In this document: positions 6,165-12,642 of the stretch, one piece after another
Layout of the letters: the number at the start of each line of letters is the position of its first letter
Position numbering within the stretch: the first letter of the stretch is position 1
Assembly (NCBI GenBank): GCA_964639225.1
Contig: CAZXCK010000122.1
Span: 1 to 12,642, forward strand
Source of the DNA: CAZXCK01 sp964639225
GTDB taxonomy: Bacteria > Chloroflexota > Anaerolineae > Aggregatilineales > Phototrophicaceae
Reading direction: 5' to 3'
DNA length: 12,642 nt
The notes under the pieces: generated by a model
Told to the model about the DNA's origin: nothing
Databases searched by the model: none
The model's input: only the letters and a program-made list of their open reading frames with translations
Program-made: the position numbers and the translations under genes

Positions 6165-7112
6165 TTATTTCAGCTCTTTATTTTCTTCCATGTCAAACCA
6201 CATGGCAAACAGCAGAAACTGGCTGGAGGCGATAAATGCAAACATGGCAGCAAGGGCGTTTATGGATGGGATATGGCCGGTCATACCCCACATGATAAAC
6301 AGCCTGGCAAACAGGACAATATCGACTAAGGCAAAAAATATACCCAGAAAATAAAAAAACACCAAGGGATGAAAATCCCGGATTACATATTTTTCTTTCA
6401 TACGCCAGAAAAACATTTTAATCAGGAGCCAGCTTATGGAGAAGATCACTCTCTGGATCCTGATCCCTGATTTCTCCCCAATGTTGTAGACCGGTTCCAC
6501 GGGTACGTCAGTTACTTTGAGATTAAGCACGTTAAGGCGCACCAGGATGTCATTTGGCTGGCCGTACCACTGATACATTTTATCCCAGTCAATTAATCTC
6601 AATGCCTTTTTATTGATCGCGGTATATCCGGACTGGGAATCGGCGACATGCCAGTAGCCGGAGGCGATTTTGGTAAGCAGGGATAAAAAGGCGTTTCCGA
6701 AATATCTTGTTTTCGGGATCTTTTGATAGGCTTCCCCTGTAAACAGCCGATTTCCCTTGCTGTAGTCCGCCCTGCCCTCTGCCACCGGGTCAAGAATTGC
6801 TGGCAGGTCCTCAGGGGCCATCTGCCCGTCTCCTGCCATGACCACGGCAATATCAAAACCATTGTCCCTTGCATATTTATACCCGCTTGCAATGGCGCCG
6901 CCTACTCCTTTATTATTTTCATGCTTGATGAGTTCAACACGCCCATGTGTCTTCTGATATTCCTGCACGACTTCTATGGTTTTATCAGTGCTCATATCAT
7001 CAATTATCATCATCAGATCCACATAGTCGGGCATGGTTTCAATGACCCGGCCAATTTGGGTTTCCTCGTTGTGCGCCGGTATTACGGCGGCAATGCGCTT
7101 GTTTTTATACAC
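6165..7112 (-). CDS. GT2 glycosyltransferase, polyprenyl-phosphate sugar synthase-like (DPM1/ArnC type)
   Basis: Predicted cytoplasmic-face inner-membrane enzyme transferring a sugar from a nucleotide donor to polyprenyl phosphate, supplying lipid-linked sugar for periplasmic transferases. The 315 residues begin with the GT-A fold: AAVIPAHNEE (8-17), IIDDMSTDKT (36-45, donor-binding Asp38/39), KGVGGAIASGY (68-78) and AGDGQMAPEDL (93-103), where the metal-site Asp95 appears as GDGQ, as in dolichol-phosphate-mannose synthase relatives. YSKGNRL (117-123) is also typical. Two hydrophobic segments at about 249-273 and 284-306 anchor the C-terminus. The start is GTG with AAGAGG 6 nt upstream. It lies 21 nt after the GT-C gene, so the two are very likely co-transcribed and functionally paired (donor maker and user). 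The sugar cannot be read from the sequence. Confidence 0.87.
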   Translation of the reverse strand: MYKNKRIAAVIPAHNEETQIGRVIETMPDYVDLMMIIDDMSTDKTIEVVQEYQKTHGRVELIKHENNKGVGGAIASGYKYARDNGFDIAVVMAGDGQMAPEDLPAILDPVAEGRADYSKGNRLFTGEAYQKIPKTRYFGNAFLSLLTKIASGYWHVADSQSGYTAINKKALRLIDWDKMYQWYGQPNDILVRLNVLNLKVTDVPVEPVYNIGEKSGIRIQRVIFSISWLLIKMFFWRMKEKYVIRDFHPLVFFYFLGIFFALVDIVLFARLFIMWGMTGHIPSINALAAMFAFIASSQFLLFAMWFDMEENKELK

Positions 7113-7118
7113 TTTTAA

Positions 7119-7124
7119 CCTCTT
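7119..7124 (-). promoter_or_regulatory. Shine-Dalgarno site supporting a GTG start
   Basis: On the minus strand AAGAGG lies 6 nt before GTG at 7112-7110. It sits in the short gap after the preceding gene's stop (7136-7134), which fixes the start of the GT2 gene and supports coupled expression. Confidence 0.6.
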
Positions 7125-7133
7125 GGGAAAGAG

Positions 7134-8801
7134 TCATTTCAGCCTAAGCAGGCCGTAGCCATCTTTTGAAAACTCGGTAATTGTATGGTCGTCGAAAAAA
7201 TCTTTCAGTACCTGTTTTTCGTGGATGCTGTATTTCTTGACCCAGTAATTGAAAAGGGAAAAATTAACCAGCAGATGGGTAAATCCTTTTTCCAAAAGTT
7301 TTTGGGAAACTTCTATTCCTGATTCTGATCTTGTTGCAAGCTTCTGAAGCATCTCAATGCTGAATTCAACCGGAATGTCAGAATAATATCCCCGATACCC
7401 GATGTAAAGACCGAATATTTTGTCATTCTTGGAAAGATTTTGGTTTGCGTATTGGTATGAAGCGTATTCCGGCCGGTAGGCCTGGATATATTCATCCCTG
7501 GTGACTTTTCCGGAAAGGTAAGCCAGAGGCTGGTCCTTTTTGAAACGATCTGCCATGTAGGATGCATTCAGGCCGAGCATGGCAAGGATAATGCAGAAAA
7601 TAACCGATTTTTTCAATTGTTCTGATATGAGCCTGGTTCGGTTCAGGATAACTGCCTGCAGATTACGCAGCCCGAACATGGAAAGAACCACCAGGGGCGG
7701 CAATATGGGTGAAAAATACCTGATGCGGATGGAGGTCTGGGCGCAGGCATATAGCAGGAAAAGAACCGAGAAAAAAAGCATCATGAATTTTTCGTTTCTT
7801 TGCTGCCGGGATTGCCCTCTGATACCGAAAAAGGCGAATATGGGCAGAATCAGCAAAAACGGGCTGGTTTTACCGTCAAAATACTTGGGGGTGTCATCTT
7901 TTCCCTGAAAAAAAACCCGCAACGGAATCAGTGAAATTTCAAACCAAGACTCCCCGTAAATCTGGCGGCGAACCTGGACATGGGACATGCGGTCGCGTTC
8001 TTCCAGAACGGTTCCTTTATTAATGTCTTCCGTGGCGGCTTCTTCATTAAAGACACCGTTATAAAGAGGATAGACCGGGTTTCCGGTCCAGACCAAATTT
8101 CGGATCATCCAGGGGGAAAATATGATCAATGCGACCATGATGAATGCAACGCACCAACCGGCGGCTTTTACATCGCAGAATTTCTGGCCGGAATGATGCC
8201 TGGTGTAAATAAAAACAACAAACAGCCCGAGCAGAAAAAGACCAATCACTCCGTTGTACTTGGTTCCTAACGCCAAACCACAAAACACTGCACTGATAAG
8301 CAGGTATCGTGGCTTAAAACCCGACTCCATCCAGTAAAACAGGTATAAAAGCGAGGCGAACAAAAAGCAGATCAGGCCCAAGTCCACATATACCGTGCTC
8401 GAAAGCCTTATAATGACAGGAATGGTAAGGAAGAACAGGGCTCCAAGCAGAGCGAATCCCAAATTTATCCTGCGATAAAGGTACCTTGCAAGCATTGCCG
8501 CTGTGGCAAGGGCAAAAGCAAAATGGATGAACTTTGGCAGGATGTCATTTTTGAAATACAAAGAGATCAAATACAGAAGGTCCAAGTTCATCGGGTAGTA
8601 GGAAAATCTCAAATGGGGAATTTCGTAGATGCCGCCGTGTTCTAAATACAATTTGGGCACTGCGAGATGGTGAGTCAGGGCATCCCGGCTGACCGGAGGG
8701 ACGCAGGCGAGAACAGCGACCAACCCGATAACTCCACACAGAAGCAAAATGCATATGAGAGGCATCCAAGGCAGTTTCCTATGATTTTCGGCACCCATCA
8801 T
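7134..8801 (-). CDS. GT-C fold integral-membrane glycosyltransferase (GT39/ArnT-like)
   Basis: Predicted inner-membrane transferase that moves a sugar from a polyprenyl-phosphate donor onto a periplasmic acceptor. The 555 residues start with a transmembrane helix (about 13-34) followed directly by PPVSRDALTHHLAVPKLYL (35-53). This is the first periplasmic loop, where GT-C enzymes keep their catalytic acidic residue (Asp40 here). About 10 further hydrophobic helices follow up to about 420, with LGTKYNGVIGLFLLGLFVVF and FSPWMIRNLVWTGNPVYPLY as recognisable PMT/ArnT-superfamily stretches. The last 130 residues are a soluble, probably periplasmic, domain. ATGATG gives two adjacent possible starts (8801 or 8798), and neither has a clear ribosome-binding site. 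The GT2 enzyme downstream is the natural donor supplier. Acceptor is unknown: lipid A, a glycan, or, from the pilin-linked context, a protein. Confidence 0.82.
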   Translation of the reverse strand: MMGAENHRKLPWMPLICILLLCGVIGLVAVLACVPPVSRDALTHHLAVPKLYLEHGGIYEIPHLRFSYYPMNLDLLYLISLYFKNDILPKFIHFAFALATAAMLARYLYRRINLGFALLGALFFLTIPVIIRLSSTVYVDLGLICFLFASLLYLFYWMESGFKPRYLLISAVFCGLALGTKYNGVIGLFLLGLFVVFIYTRHHSGQKFCDVKAAGWCVAFIMVALIIFSPWMIRNLVWTGNPVYPLYNGVFNEEAATEDINKGTVLEERDRMSHVQVRRQIYGESWFEISLIPLRVFFQGKDDTPKYFDGKTSPFLLILPIFAFFGIRGQSRQQRNEKFMMLFFSVLFLLYACAQTSIRIRYFSPILPPLVVLSMFGLRNLQAVILNRTRLISEQLKKSVIFCIILAMLGLNASYMADRFKKDQPLAYLSGKVTRDEYIQAYRPEYASYQYANQNLSKNDKIFGLYIGYRGYYSDIPVEFSIEMLQKLATRSESGIEVSQKLLEKGFTHLLVNFSLFNYWVKKYSIHEKQVLKDFFDDHTITEFSKDGYGLLRLK

Positions 8802-8855
8802 ATAAAACTATACCCGTCTCGAATAAAACAATAAAAATTATTCCGGACCAGCTGA

Positions 8856-10016
8856 TTATCTGACATATTCGCTCATCACTTCAGCGGGAATATGGCCGAG
8901 ATAAACTTTATCGTTAATTATATAACCGGGAGTACCACTTAGCCCCATCTTCAAGCCAGTTTGAATATCTTTTTGCAAATGATTTAAAATGTGACGATCA
9001 GTTAAAGCCTTGACAAGCATCGAAGGGTTTAAGTCCAAATCTTCCGCGATCTTTTTGCTCTCAACGGTCTCAACGGATTTATTCAGTTGAAAAAAATAGT
9101 CATTTGCTTCCCAAAATTTATCTTGGTCTTGAGCAAAAATGGAAAAAAGGGCCAGCACTCCGGCGCCCCTATGATAAGCCTCCCGTACAATGGGATTATA
9201 TTTATGGTCCATTGGAAAATGCCTGTGGATCAGACGAATTGTACTGGGATTTTCAGCCACCAGTTGACGCAGAAAAAAATGCTTAATCCGGCATTGAGTG
9301 CACAAATAATCCGTAAATTCTTCGATTATCAATTCCGGGTCTTTTGCACCGATCCACGGATGACCGCCTTCAGTGATACCTTGGCTGACTGATTCGGAGT
9401 TTGCCGGTGGCTTCATATGCCAGTACTGCGGCATGCCAACCATTAAAGATCCTGTAATGCATAAGAAGACAGCACCAACCGGCAAAAAAAATTTTTTTTC
9501 AGTCCACAAAAACCGGAGATCTTCAATAAGTCCTTTTAAAAGACCGAGGTTTCCGAAACGTTTATTAATGAACCAAGCATAATACATTAATAAAAAATTC
9601 ACTATATACGTAAGGATGCACATGGCACAATAGCTGCGGATCAAAAACGTAGAAACCCAGGCAAGAACCAGGCTACTCAAACTAAACAGCAGCGCTATCC
9701 AGAAAAGCATCGGCCACAAGCGTTTTTGCCGTGCCTTTGAGTGGCCTGCAAGCCCCAATATAAACAGAACAAACCCATATCCAATAATGCCCCATATGGA
9801 CAGGGGGATGTTGAGAAAGACTGCGTATTGGCTCGAAGATACGGTGTCGCAGTTTAAAGCCCGGGAAAGGGCGCAAAAACTGGAATAACTTAAATCCACA
9901 TGCACACGGTAATGGGATATGGACAGGTAGATACTGTCGAAAAAACCCACAAGAGTTAAAATGACAACCGGCAAATAATAGTAAATAAATGCCATGGGAA
10001 TAATGCGCTTTTCCAT
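8856..10016 (-). CDS. VKOR-DsbA fusion: periplasmic disulfide-forming oxidoreductase
   Basis: A self-contained disulfide generator. The N-terminal vitamin K epoxide reductase-like membrane domain (about 10-200) passes electrons to quinone and re-oxidises a periplasmic thioredoxin-fold DsbA domain (about 215-386). In the VKOR part, Cys48 and Cys56 form the loop pair, followed by NIPLSIWGIIGY (69-80), and CAMC (130-133) is the quinone-side CXXC, set among about five hydrophobic helices. In the DsbA part, FTDYLCTQC (234-242) holds the active-site CTQC (Cys239, Cys242) and GLSGTPGYII (358-367) holds the cis-proline loop (Thr362-Pro363). All expected cysteines are present. The ATG at 10016 has only a weak ribosome-binding site, and Met8 (9995) is an alternative. 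It lies 39 nt after the TPR protein gene in the pilin gene train, where a two-cysteine pilin is an obvious candidate substrate. Confidence 0.92.
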   Translation of the reverse strand: MEKRIIPMAFIYYYLPVVILTLVGFFDSIYLSISHYRVHVDLSYSSFCALSRALNCDTVSSSQYAVFLNIPLSIWGIIGYGFVLFILGLAGHSKARQKRLWPMLFWIALLFSLSSLVLAWVSTFLIRSYCAMCILTYIVNFLLMYYAWFINKRFGNLGLLKGLIEDLRFLWTEKKFFLPVGAVFLCITGSLMVGMPQYWHMKPPANSESVSQGITEGGHPWIGAKDPELIIEEFTDYLCTQCRIKHFFLRQLVAENPSTIRLIHRHFPMDHKYNPIVREAYHRGAGVLALFSIFAQDQDKFWEANDYFFQLNKSVETVESKKIAEDLDLNPSMLVKALTDRHILNHLQKDIQTGLKMGLSGTPGYIINDKVYLGHIPAEVMSEYVR

Positions 10017-10055
10017 AGAAGCTGCTTTAATGAGTTCGAAAGATGATAAAACGGT

Positions 10056-12125
10056 TTATTGAGTGTCGATCAATGCTTTAAATTTTTTGGCAATAGTTTT
10101 GCGCATCATATCCTTGTTTAAAAGCAGATAATACGTATCTCGCTTGTCGTACATTTTTTGAATCATTTTTTGTACCTGAGCAGCACTTGCTGTTTCAAAA
10201 AGTTTTTCTAAGTAAAAATCAGCTTCTTCCGTTTTCTTTTGAGCGATCAAGTTATTGGCCATAAAAAACAGTGGGATTGCATCTTCTTTGTTACGTTCGA
10301 AATATTTTTCCAGAAACCAGAGGCCTCTTTCATAATAACCGGAATGAGCCAAGGCAACTCCATAATCCTTAAACAAAGGGGAATATCCTGCCTTATTAAG
10401 AGCCAGGCCTTTTCTATAACTTTTCAATCCTTCCTCATTTTTTTCTGAAAGGGTTAAGATGAATCCCTTTAACCCGTATAAATCAATTTGGTCCGAATAT
10501 TGGGCGGATCCTTTTTCTGCATAGGACAAAGCTTCTTCTAAATTATGCGTTTTTAACAAACAAACTGACATTTTTCTGTAAGCCTTTGGGGGTATTTTTA
10601 TTTTTTTAAATTGCAGATACCGCATATATCGCTTTAAATACGAAATTGCTCTCTCATAATCTTTGTTTGCGGCATAAATGACTGCCAGATTATAAAGTGT
10701 GATCCGTTTTTTAGAATTACTAGCGGTATATTTTTTCCTTAAAGCGGTTTCATAAAGGCTTATTGCCTTGTCCAGATTATTTTTGACAGGGTCGACCGCA
10801 TACGGGTCATATGCGTAAGCCAGGTTATGATACGGCCTGAAGCTCTCTGGATTATTCTCTATAGCCGCCTTCCAGAATTGAATCCTGGATTGCCATATAA
10901 AATTTCTACTATACGTGGTCAACCCCATGCCGGCAATGGCGGCCGAAAAAGCTATCACTATCAACCATTTAATCGGAGAATGCTTATATTTGTCGACAAT
11001 ATAGGCGGCCAATAGCGCAACGGGGAGAAAAATAAAAACAGAAGGAAGATAATTTCTATGTTCAAAATAAATTTCCAATGGAAATATTGTCGATTCAACT
11101 GAATGATGCACAAAGAAAAACAAAAAAGCGAAGCCACAAAGTTTAATGGATTTTTCTTTTCGAAAAATCAAGCAATAAGCGGATAAACCAATAACAATCA
11201 GTATACCGATTAATGAAAAAAAAGTTGTTACAGGCTGGAATAAATTTTTTGACAAGGTGATCGGCTGGTTAAAACCAAAAGCCTCCGGAGGCGACACAAA
11301 AAGCTGGTACAAGTGAAACAGGACAACTCTTGATTCCGTTAACACCCTTTCCTGCATATTAAAGGGACGATTGGCATAGCCTTCAAGAAGTCCTTGGTGA
11401 AAGCTTCCCCTAAACAACAAAAAAAAGGATAAAATTACAGCGACAGACACAATACCGGCAATCAAAACGTGTTGCTTCTTAAAATGTAATTTATCTGCTA
11501 ACAACAATTCAATCATAATAATTGAAAAAGGAAATAAAGCGGCATTCTCTTTTGAAAAAACCGCCAATAAAAACATTATCAAAGAGATTGCCATCCATTT
11601 TTTGCTTTTTTCCCGTTTAAAAAGCAGATAAAAATAGATTCCAGCCAGATAAAACATTGCCGCAAGGGAAGCCATCCGCTGTACGATATAGCTCACCGCC
11701 TGGGTTTGTATGGGATGAATGGCCCATAGGACGGTTACAAGACCGGCCACAAACAAAATGTTGCCCTTATAGTGTAAAAGGACCAACAATAATCTAGTGG
11801 TTTTAAAAACCAGGACGGTTGCAATGAGATGGATTATGAGGTTGACAACATGATATCCCCTGGGATTTGTTTCACCGAAAAACCAGTTCAACCCGAGAGT
11901 GAAACAACTCACCGGCCTGTAAAGGCGTAATTCGCCGTCTTTTTCTTTAAAGAAGGTGTTTGCAATATTATGGGGGGTTAATTTTTCAAGATGAACGTCA
12001 GAGCGGTAAACAATATTATGCGGATCATCAAAGACCCAATCTCCGTAAAAAGAGTTGGAGTAGACAGCGAAAAGAGAGCCAAGAATAAGCAATATCAGGA
12101 TCAAAGACGTATTTTTAGATACCAT
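10056..12125 (-). CDS. TMTC-like membrane GT-C protein with C-terminal TPR repeats
   Basis: A large inner-membrane protein (689 residues) built like animal TMTC O-mannosyltransferases: a polytopic GT-C region followed by tetratricopeptide repeats. A first helix (7-24) leads into YGDWVFDDPHNIVYRSDV (27-44) with the Asp33-Asp34 pair expected for GT-C catalysis. LYRPVS (68-73), WAIHPIQTQAVSYIVQR (134-150), FSKENAA (190-196) and FEHRNYLPSV (354-363) line up with conserved TMTC positions. About ten helices run to about 405, and several TPR-like helical pairs fill about 428-689, probably in the periplasm. The pilin gene is immediately upstream, across a strong hairpin. TPRs could hold a protein acceptor. 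I infer a pilin or other protein glycosyltransferase, but no activity is shown for this protein and a non-catalytic scaffold is possible. The ribosome-binding site is poor. No clear promoter is seen in 12126-12184. Confidence 0.8.
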   Translation of the reverse strand: MVSKNTSLILILLILGSLFAVYSNSFYGDWVFDDPHNIVYRSDVHLEKLTPHNIANTFFKEKDGELRLYRPVSCFTLGLNWFFGETNPRGYHVVNLIIHLIATVLVFKTTRLLLVLLHYKGNILFVAGLVTVLWAIHPIQTQAVSYIVQRMASLAAMFYLAGIYFYLLFKREKSKKWMAISLIMFLLAVFSKENAALFPFSIIMIELLLADKLHFKKQHVLIAGIVSVAVILSFFLLFRGSFHQGLLEGYANRPFNMQERVLTESRVVLFHLYQLFVSPPEAFGFNQPITLSKNLFQPVTTFFSLIGILIVIGLSAYCLIFRKEKSIKLCGFAFLFFFVHHSVESTIFPLEIYFEHRNYLPSVFIFLPVALLAAYIVDKYKHSPIKWLIVIAFSAAIAGMGLTTYSRNFIWQSRIQFWKAAIENNPESFRPYHNLAYAYDPYAVDPVKNNLDKAISLYETALRKKYTASNSKKRITLYNLAVIYAANKDYERAISYLKRYMRYLQFKKIKIPPKAYRKMSVCLLKTHNLEEALSYAEKGSAQYSDQIDLYGLKGFILTLSEKNEEGLKSYRKGLALNKAGYSPLFKDYGVALAHSGYYERGLWFLEKYFERNKEDAIPLFFMANNLIAQKKTEEADFYLEKLFETASAAQVQKMIQKMYDKRDTYYLLLNKDMMRKTIAKKFKALIDTQ

Positions 12126-12184
12126 TTTCTACATAATCTGCTTTGATGAAAGGGATAAACTATCTTTTAATAAATTCGGTTATC

Positions 12185-12227
12185 CTATAAAAAAGGCATG
12201 GAGTATGCCTCCATGCCTTTTTTATAG
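12185..12227 (-). terminator. Strong intrinsic terminator after the pilin gene
   Basis: A perfect 19-bp inverted repeat (12185-12203 with 12209-12227) around a 5-base loop, with the core GGCATGGAG/CTCCATGCC flanked by A6 and T6 runs. On the minus strand it begins 27 nt after the pilin stop and ends in TTTTTT, as expected of a rho-independent terminator. Because both sides carry A/T runs, it could act in either direction. It would keep pilin mRNA abundant while letting only read-through reach the TPR protein gene. Confidence 0.88.
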
Positions 12228-12253
12228 AAACTACGATTTTCCACATCCAATAA

Positions 12254-12640
12254 CTACATATCTTTTACGACCGTTTGGCCACTCCAAATACCGGAATTTG
12301 CATTCCTGTAGTCTTCTGGGCACCTACCGCTTGCATCCGTAACTGTAATAACTATTGAATCGATGCTGCCGCCGAGTGCATAGGTGTTCTCTCCTGACAA
12401 ACCAATGTCCAGGTCGGCAGAGGTAATCATATCTGTGCGGCTTGGAACTGCATAGTAGTCAGCAATTTCAGCTGCGATATTGTTTGCGTCTGATTCCGCT
12501 GAACTACAGAAAGCTTTGTTCCTGTAAGAAATAAAGTTCGGAATGGCGATGGCCGCCAGGATGCCGATGATGGCGATGACGATCATAAGCTCGATCAGGG
12601 TGAAACCCTTTGTGTTGTTTCCTCTGAGTTTTTGAAGCAT
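12254..12640 (-). CDS. pilA: Type IV major pilin, PilA-like
   Basis: Prepilin of 128 residues and subunit of a type IV pilus. A 12-residue basic leader ends in Gly12, and prepilin peptidase should cut before Phe13 (KG|FTLIEL). Glu17 is the conserved Glu5 of the mature protein. The hydrophobic N-terminal helix FTLIELMIVIAIIGILAAIA spans 13-32, followed by IPNFISYRNKAF and a globular domain. The mature protein has exactly two cysteines (Cys45 and Cys107 of the precursor), which suggests a disulfide closing a C-terminal loop. The mature protein is 116 residues, longer than the 61-residue PilA of Geobacter sulfurreducens but with the same start (MLQKLR...). The ATG lies two bases from the window edge, so its ribosome-binding site and promoter are not visible; an upstream extension is unlikely because the leader already fits. 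Terminated by the hairpin at 12185-12227. Confidence 0.95.
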   Translation of the reverse strand: MLQKLRGNNTKGFTLIELMIVIAIIGILAAIAIPNFISYRNKAFCSSAESDANNIAAEIADYYAVPSRTDMITSADLDIGLSGENTYALGGSIDSIVITVTDASGRCPEDYRNANSGIWSGQTVVKDM

Positions 12641-12642
12641 GC

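Noticed and set aside
6723..7118. 131-codon plus-strand frame opposite the GT2 gene
   Set aside because: It is an antisense shadow of conserved GT2 motifs and has no recognisable features.
9087..9392. 101-codon plus-strand frame opposite the VKOR-DsbA gene
   Set aside because: The minus strand encodes an intact DsbA active site over the same bases.

Overview
The window looks like part of a cell-surface polysaccharide and type IV pilus region from a Gram-negative bacterium, most likely a deltaproteobacterium (Desulfobacterota). That placement is inference. It rests mainly on the pilin, which begins MLQKLR, has a short leader cut at a KG|FTLIEL site, and resembles Geobacter/Desulfobacterales PilA. 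No rRNA, tRNA, CRISPR array, transposase or replication origin was seen.

Layout, left to right. (1) Positions 1-355 hold a decayed vapC (PIN-domain toxin) remnant and a REP-like palindrome. (2) Positions 356-1906 (minus) hold a two-gene unit for a nucleotide-sugar acid pathway: a WlbA/WbpB-type UDP-GlcNAcA 3-dehydrogenase and a WbpD/WlbB-type N-acetyltransferase. (3) Positions 1907-2136 are a divergent intergenic region with two back-to-back candidate promoters. (4) Positions 2137-5082 (plus) are an apparent four-gene operon: a polysaccharide-deacetylase-like protein, a sulfotransferase-like P-loop protein, a hexapeptide acyltransferase and an LPG-synthase-TM/UPF0104 membrane protein. (5) After a convergent junction with a hairpin, positions 5137-12640 form a long minus-strand gene train. 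In transcription order it is type IV pilin, a strong terminator-like hairpin, a TMTC-like membrane GT-C protein with C-terminal TPRs, a VKOR-DsbA fusion, a second GT-C membrane glycosyltransferase, a GT2 polyprenyl-phosphate-sugar-synthase-like enzyme, and an atypical FkbM-type methyltransferase.

How the genes may work together. The left and middle blocks carry enzymes that make, acetylate, possibly sulfate and move surface glycan precursors. The right block is the most interesting part. A pilin with exactly two cysteines lies upstream of a complete disulfide-forming machine (VKOR-DsbA). The same block holds a lipid-linked sugar donor enzyme (GT2) and two GT-C enzymes, one resembling the TMTC family of O-mannosyltransferases. 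The train could therefore be a pilin maturation cassette for disulfide formation plus O-glycosylation. That is a hypothesis from gene order and motifs, not a demonstrated function.

By eye, roughly 3300-6150 is clearly richer in A+T than its flanks, which suggests a mosaic history for the glycan genes.
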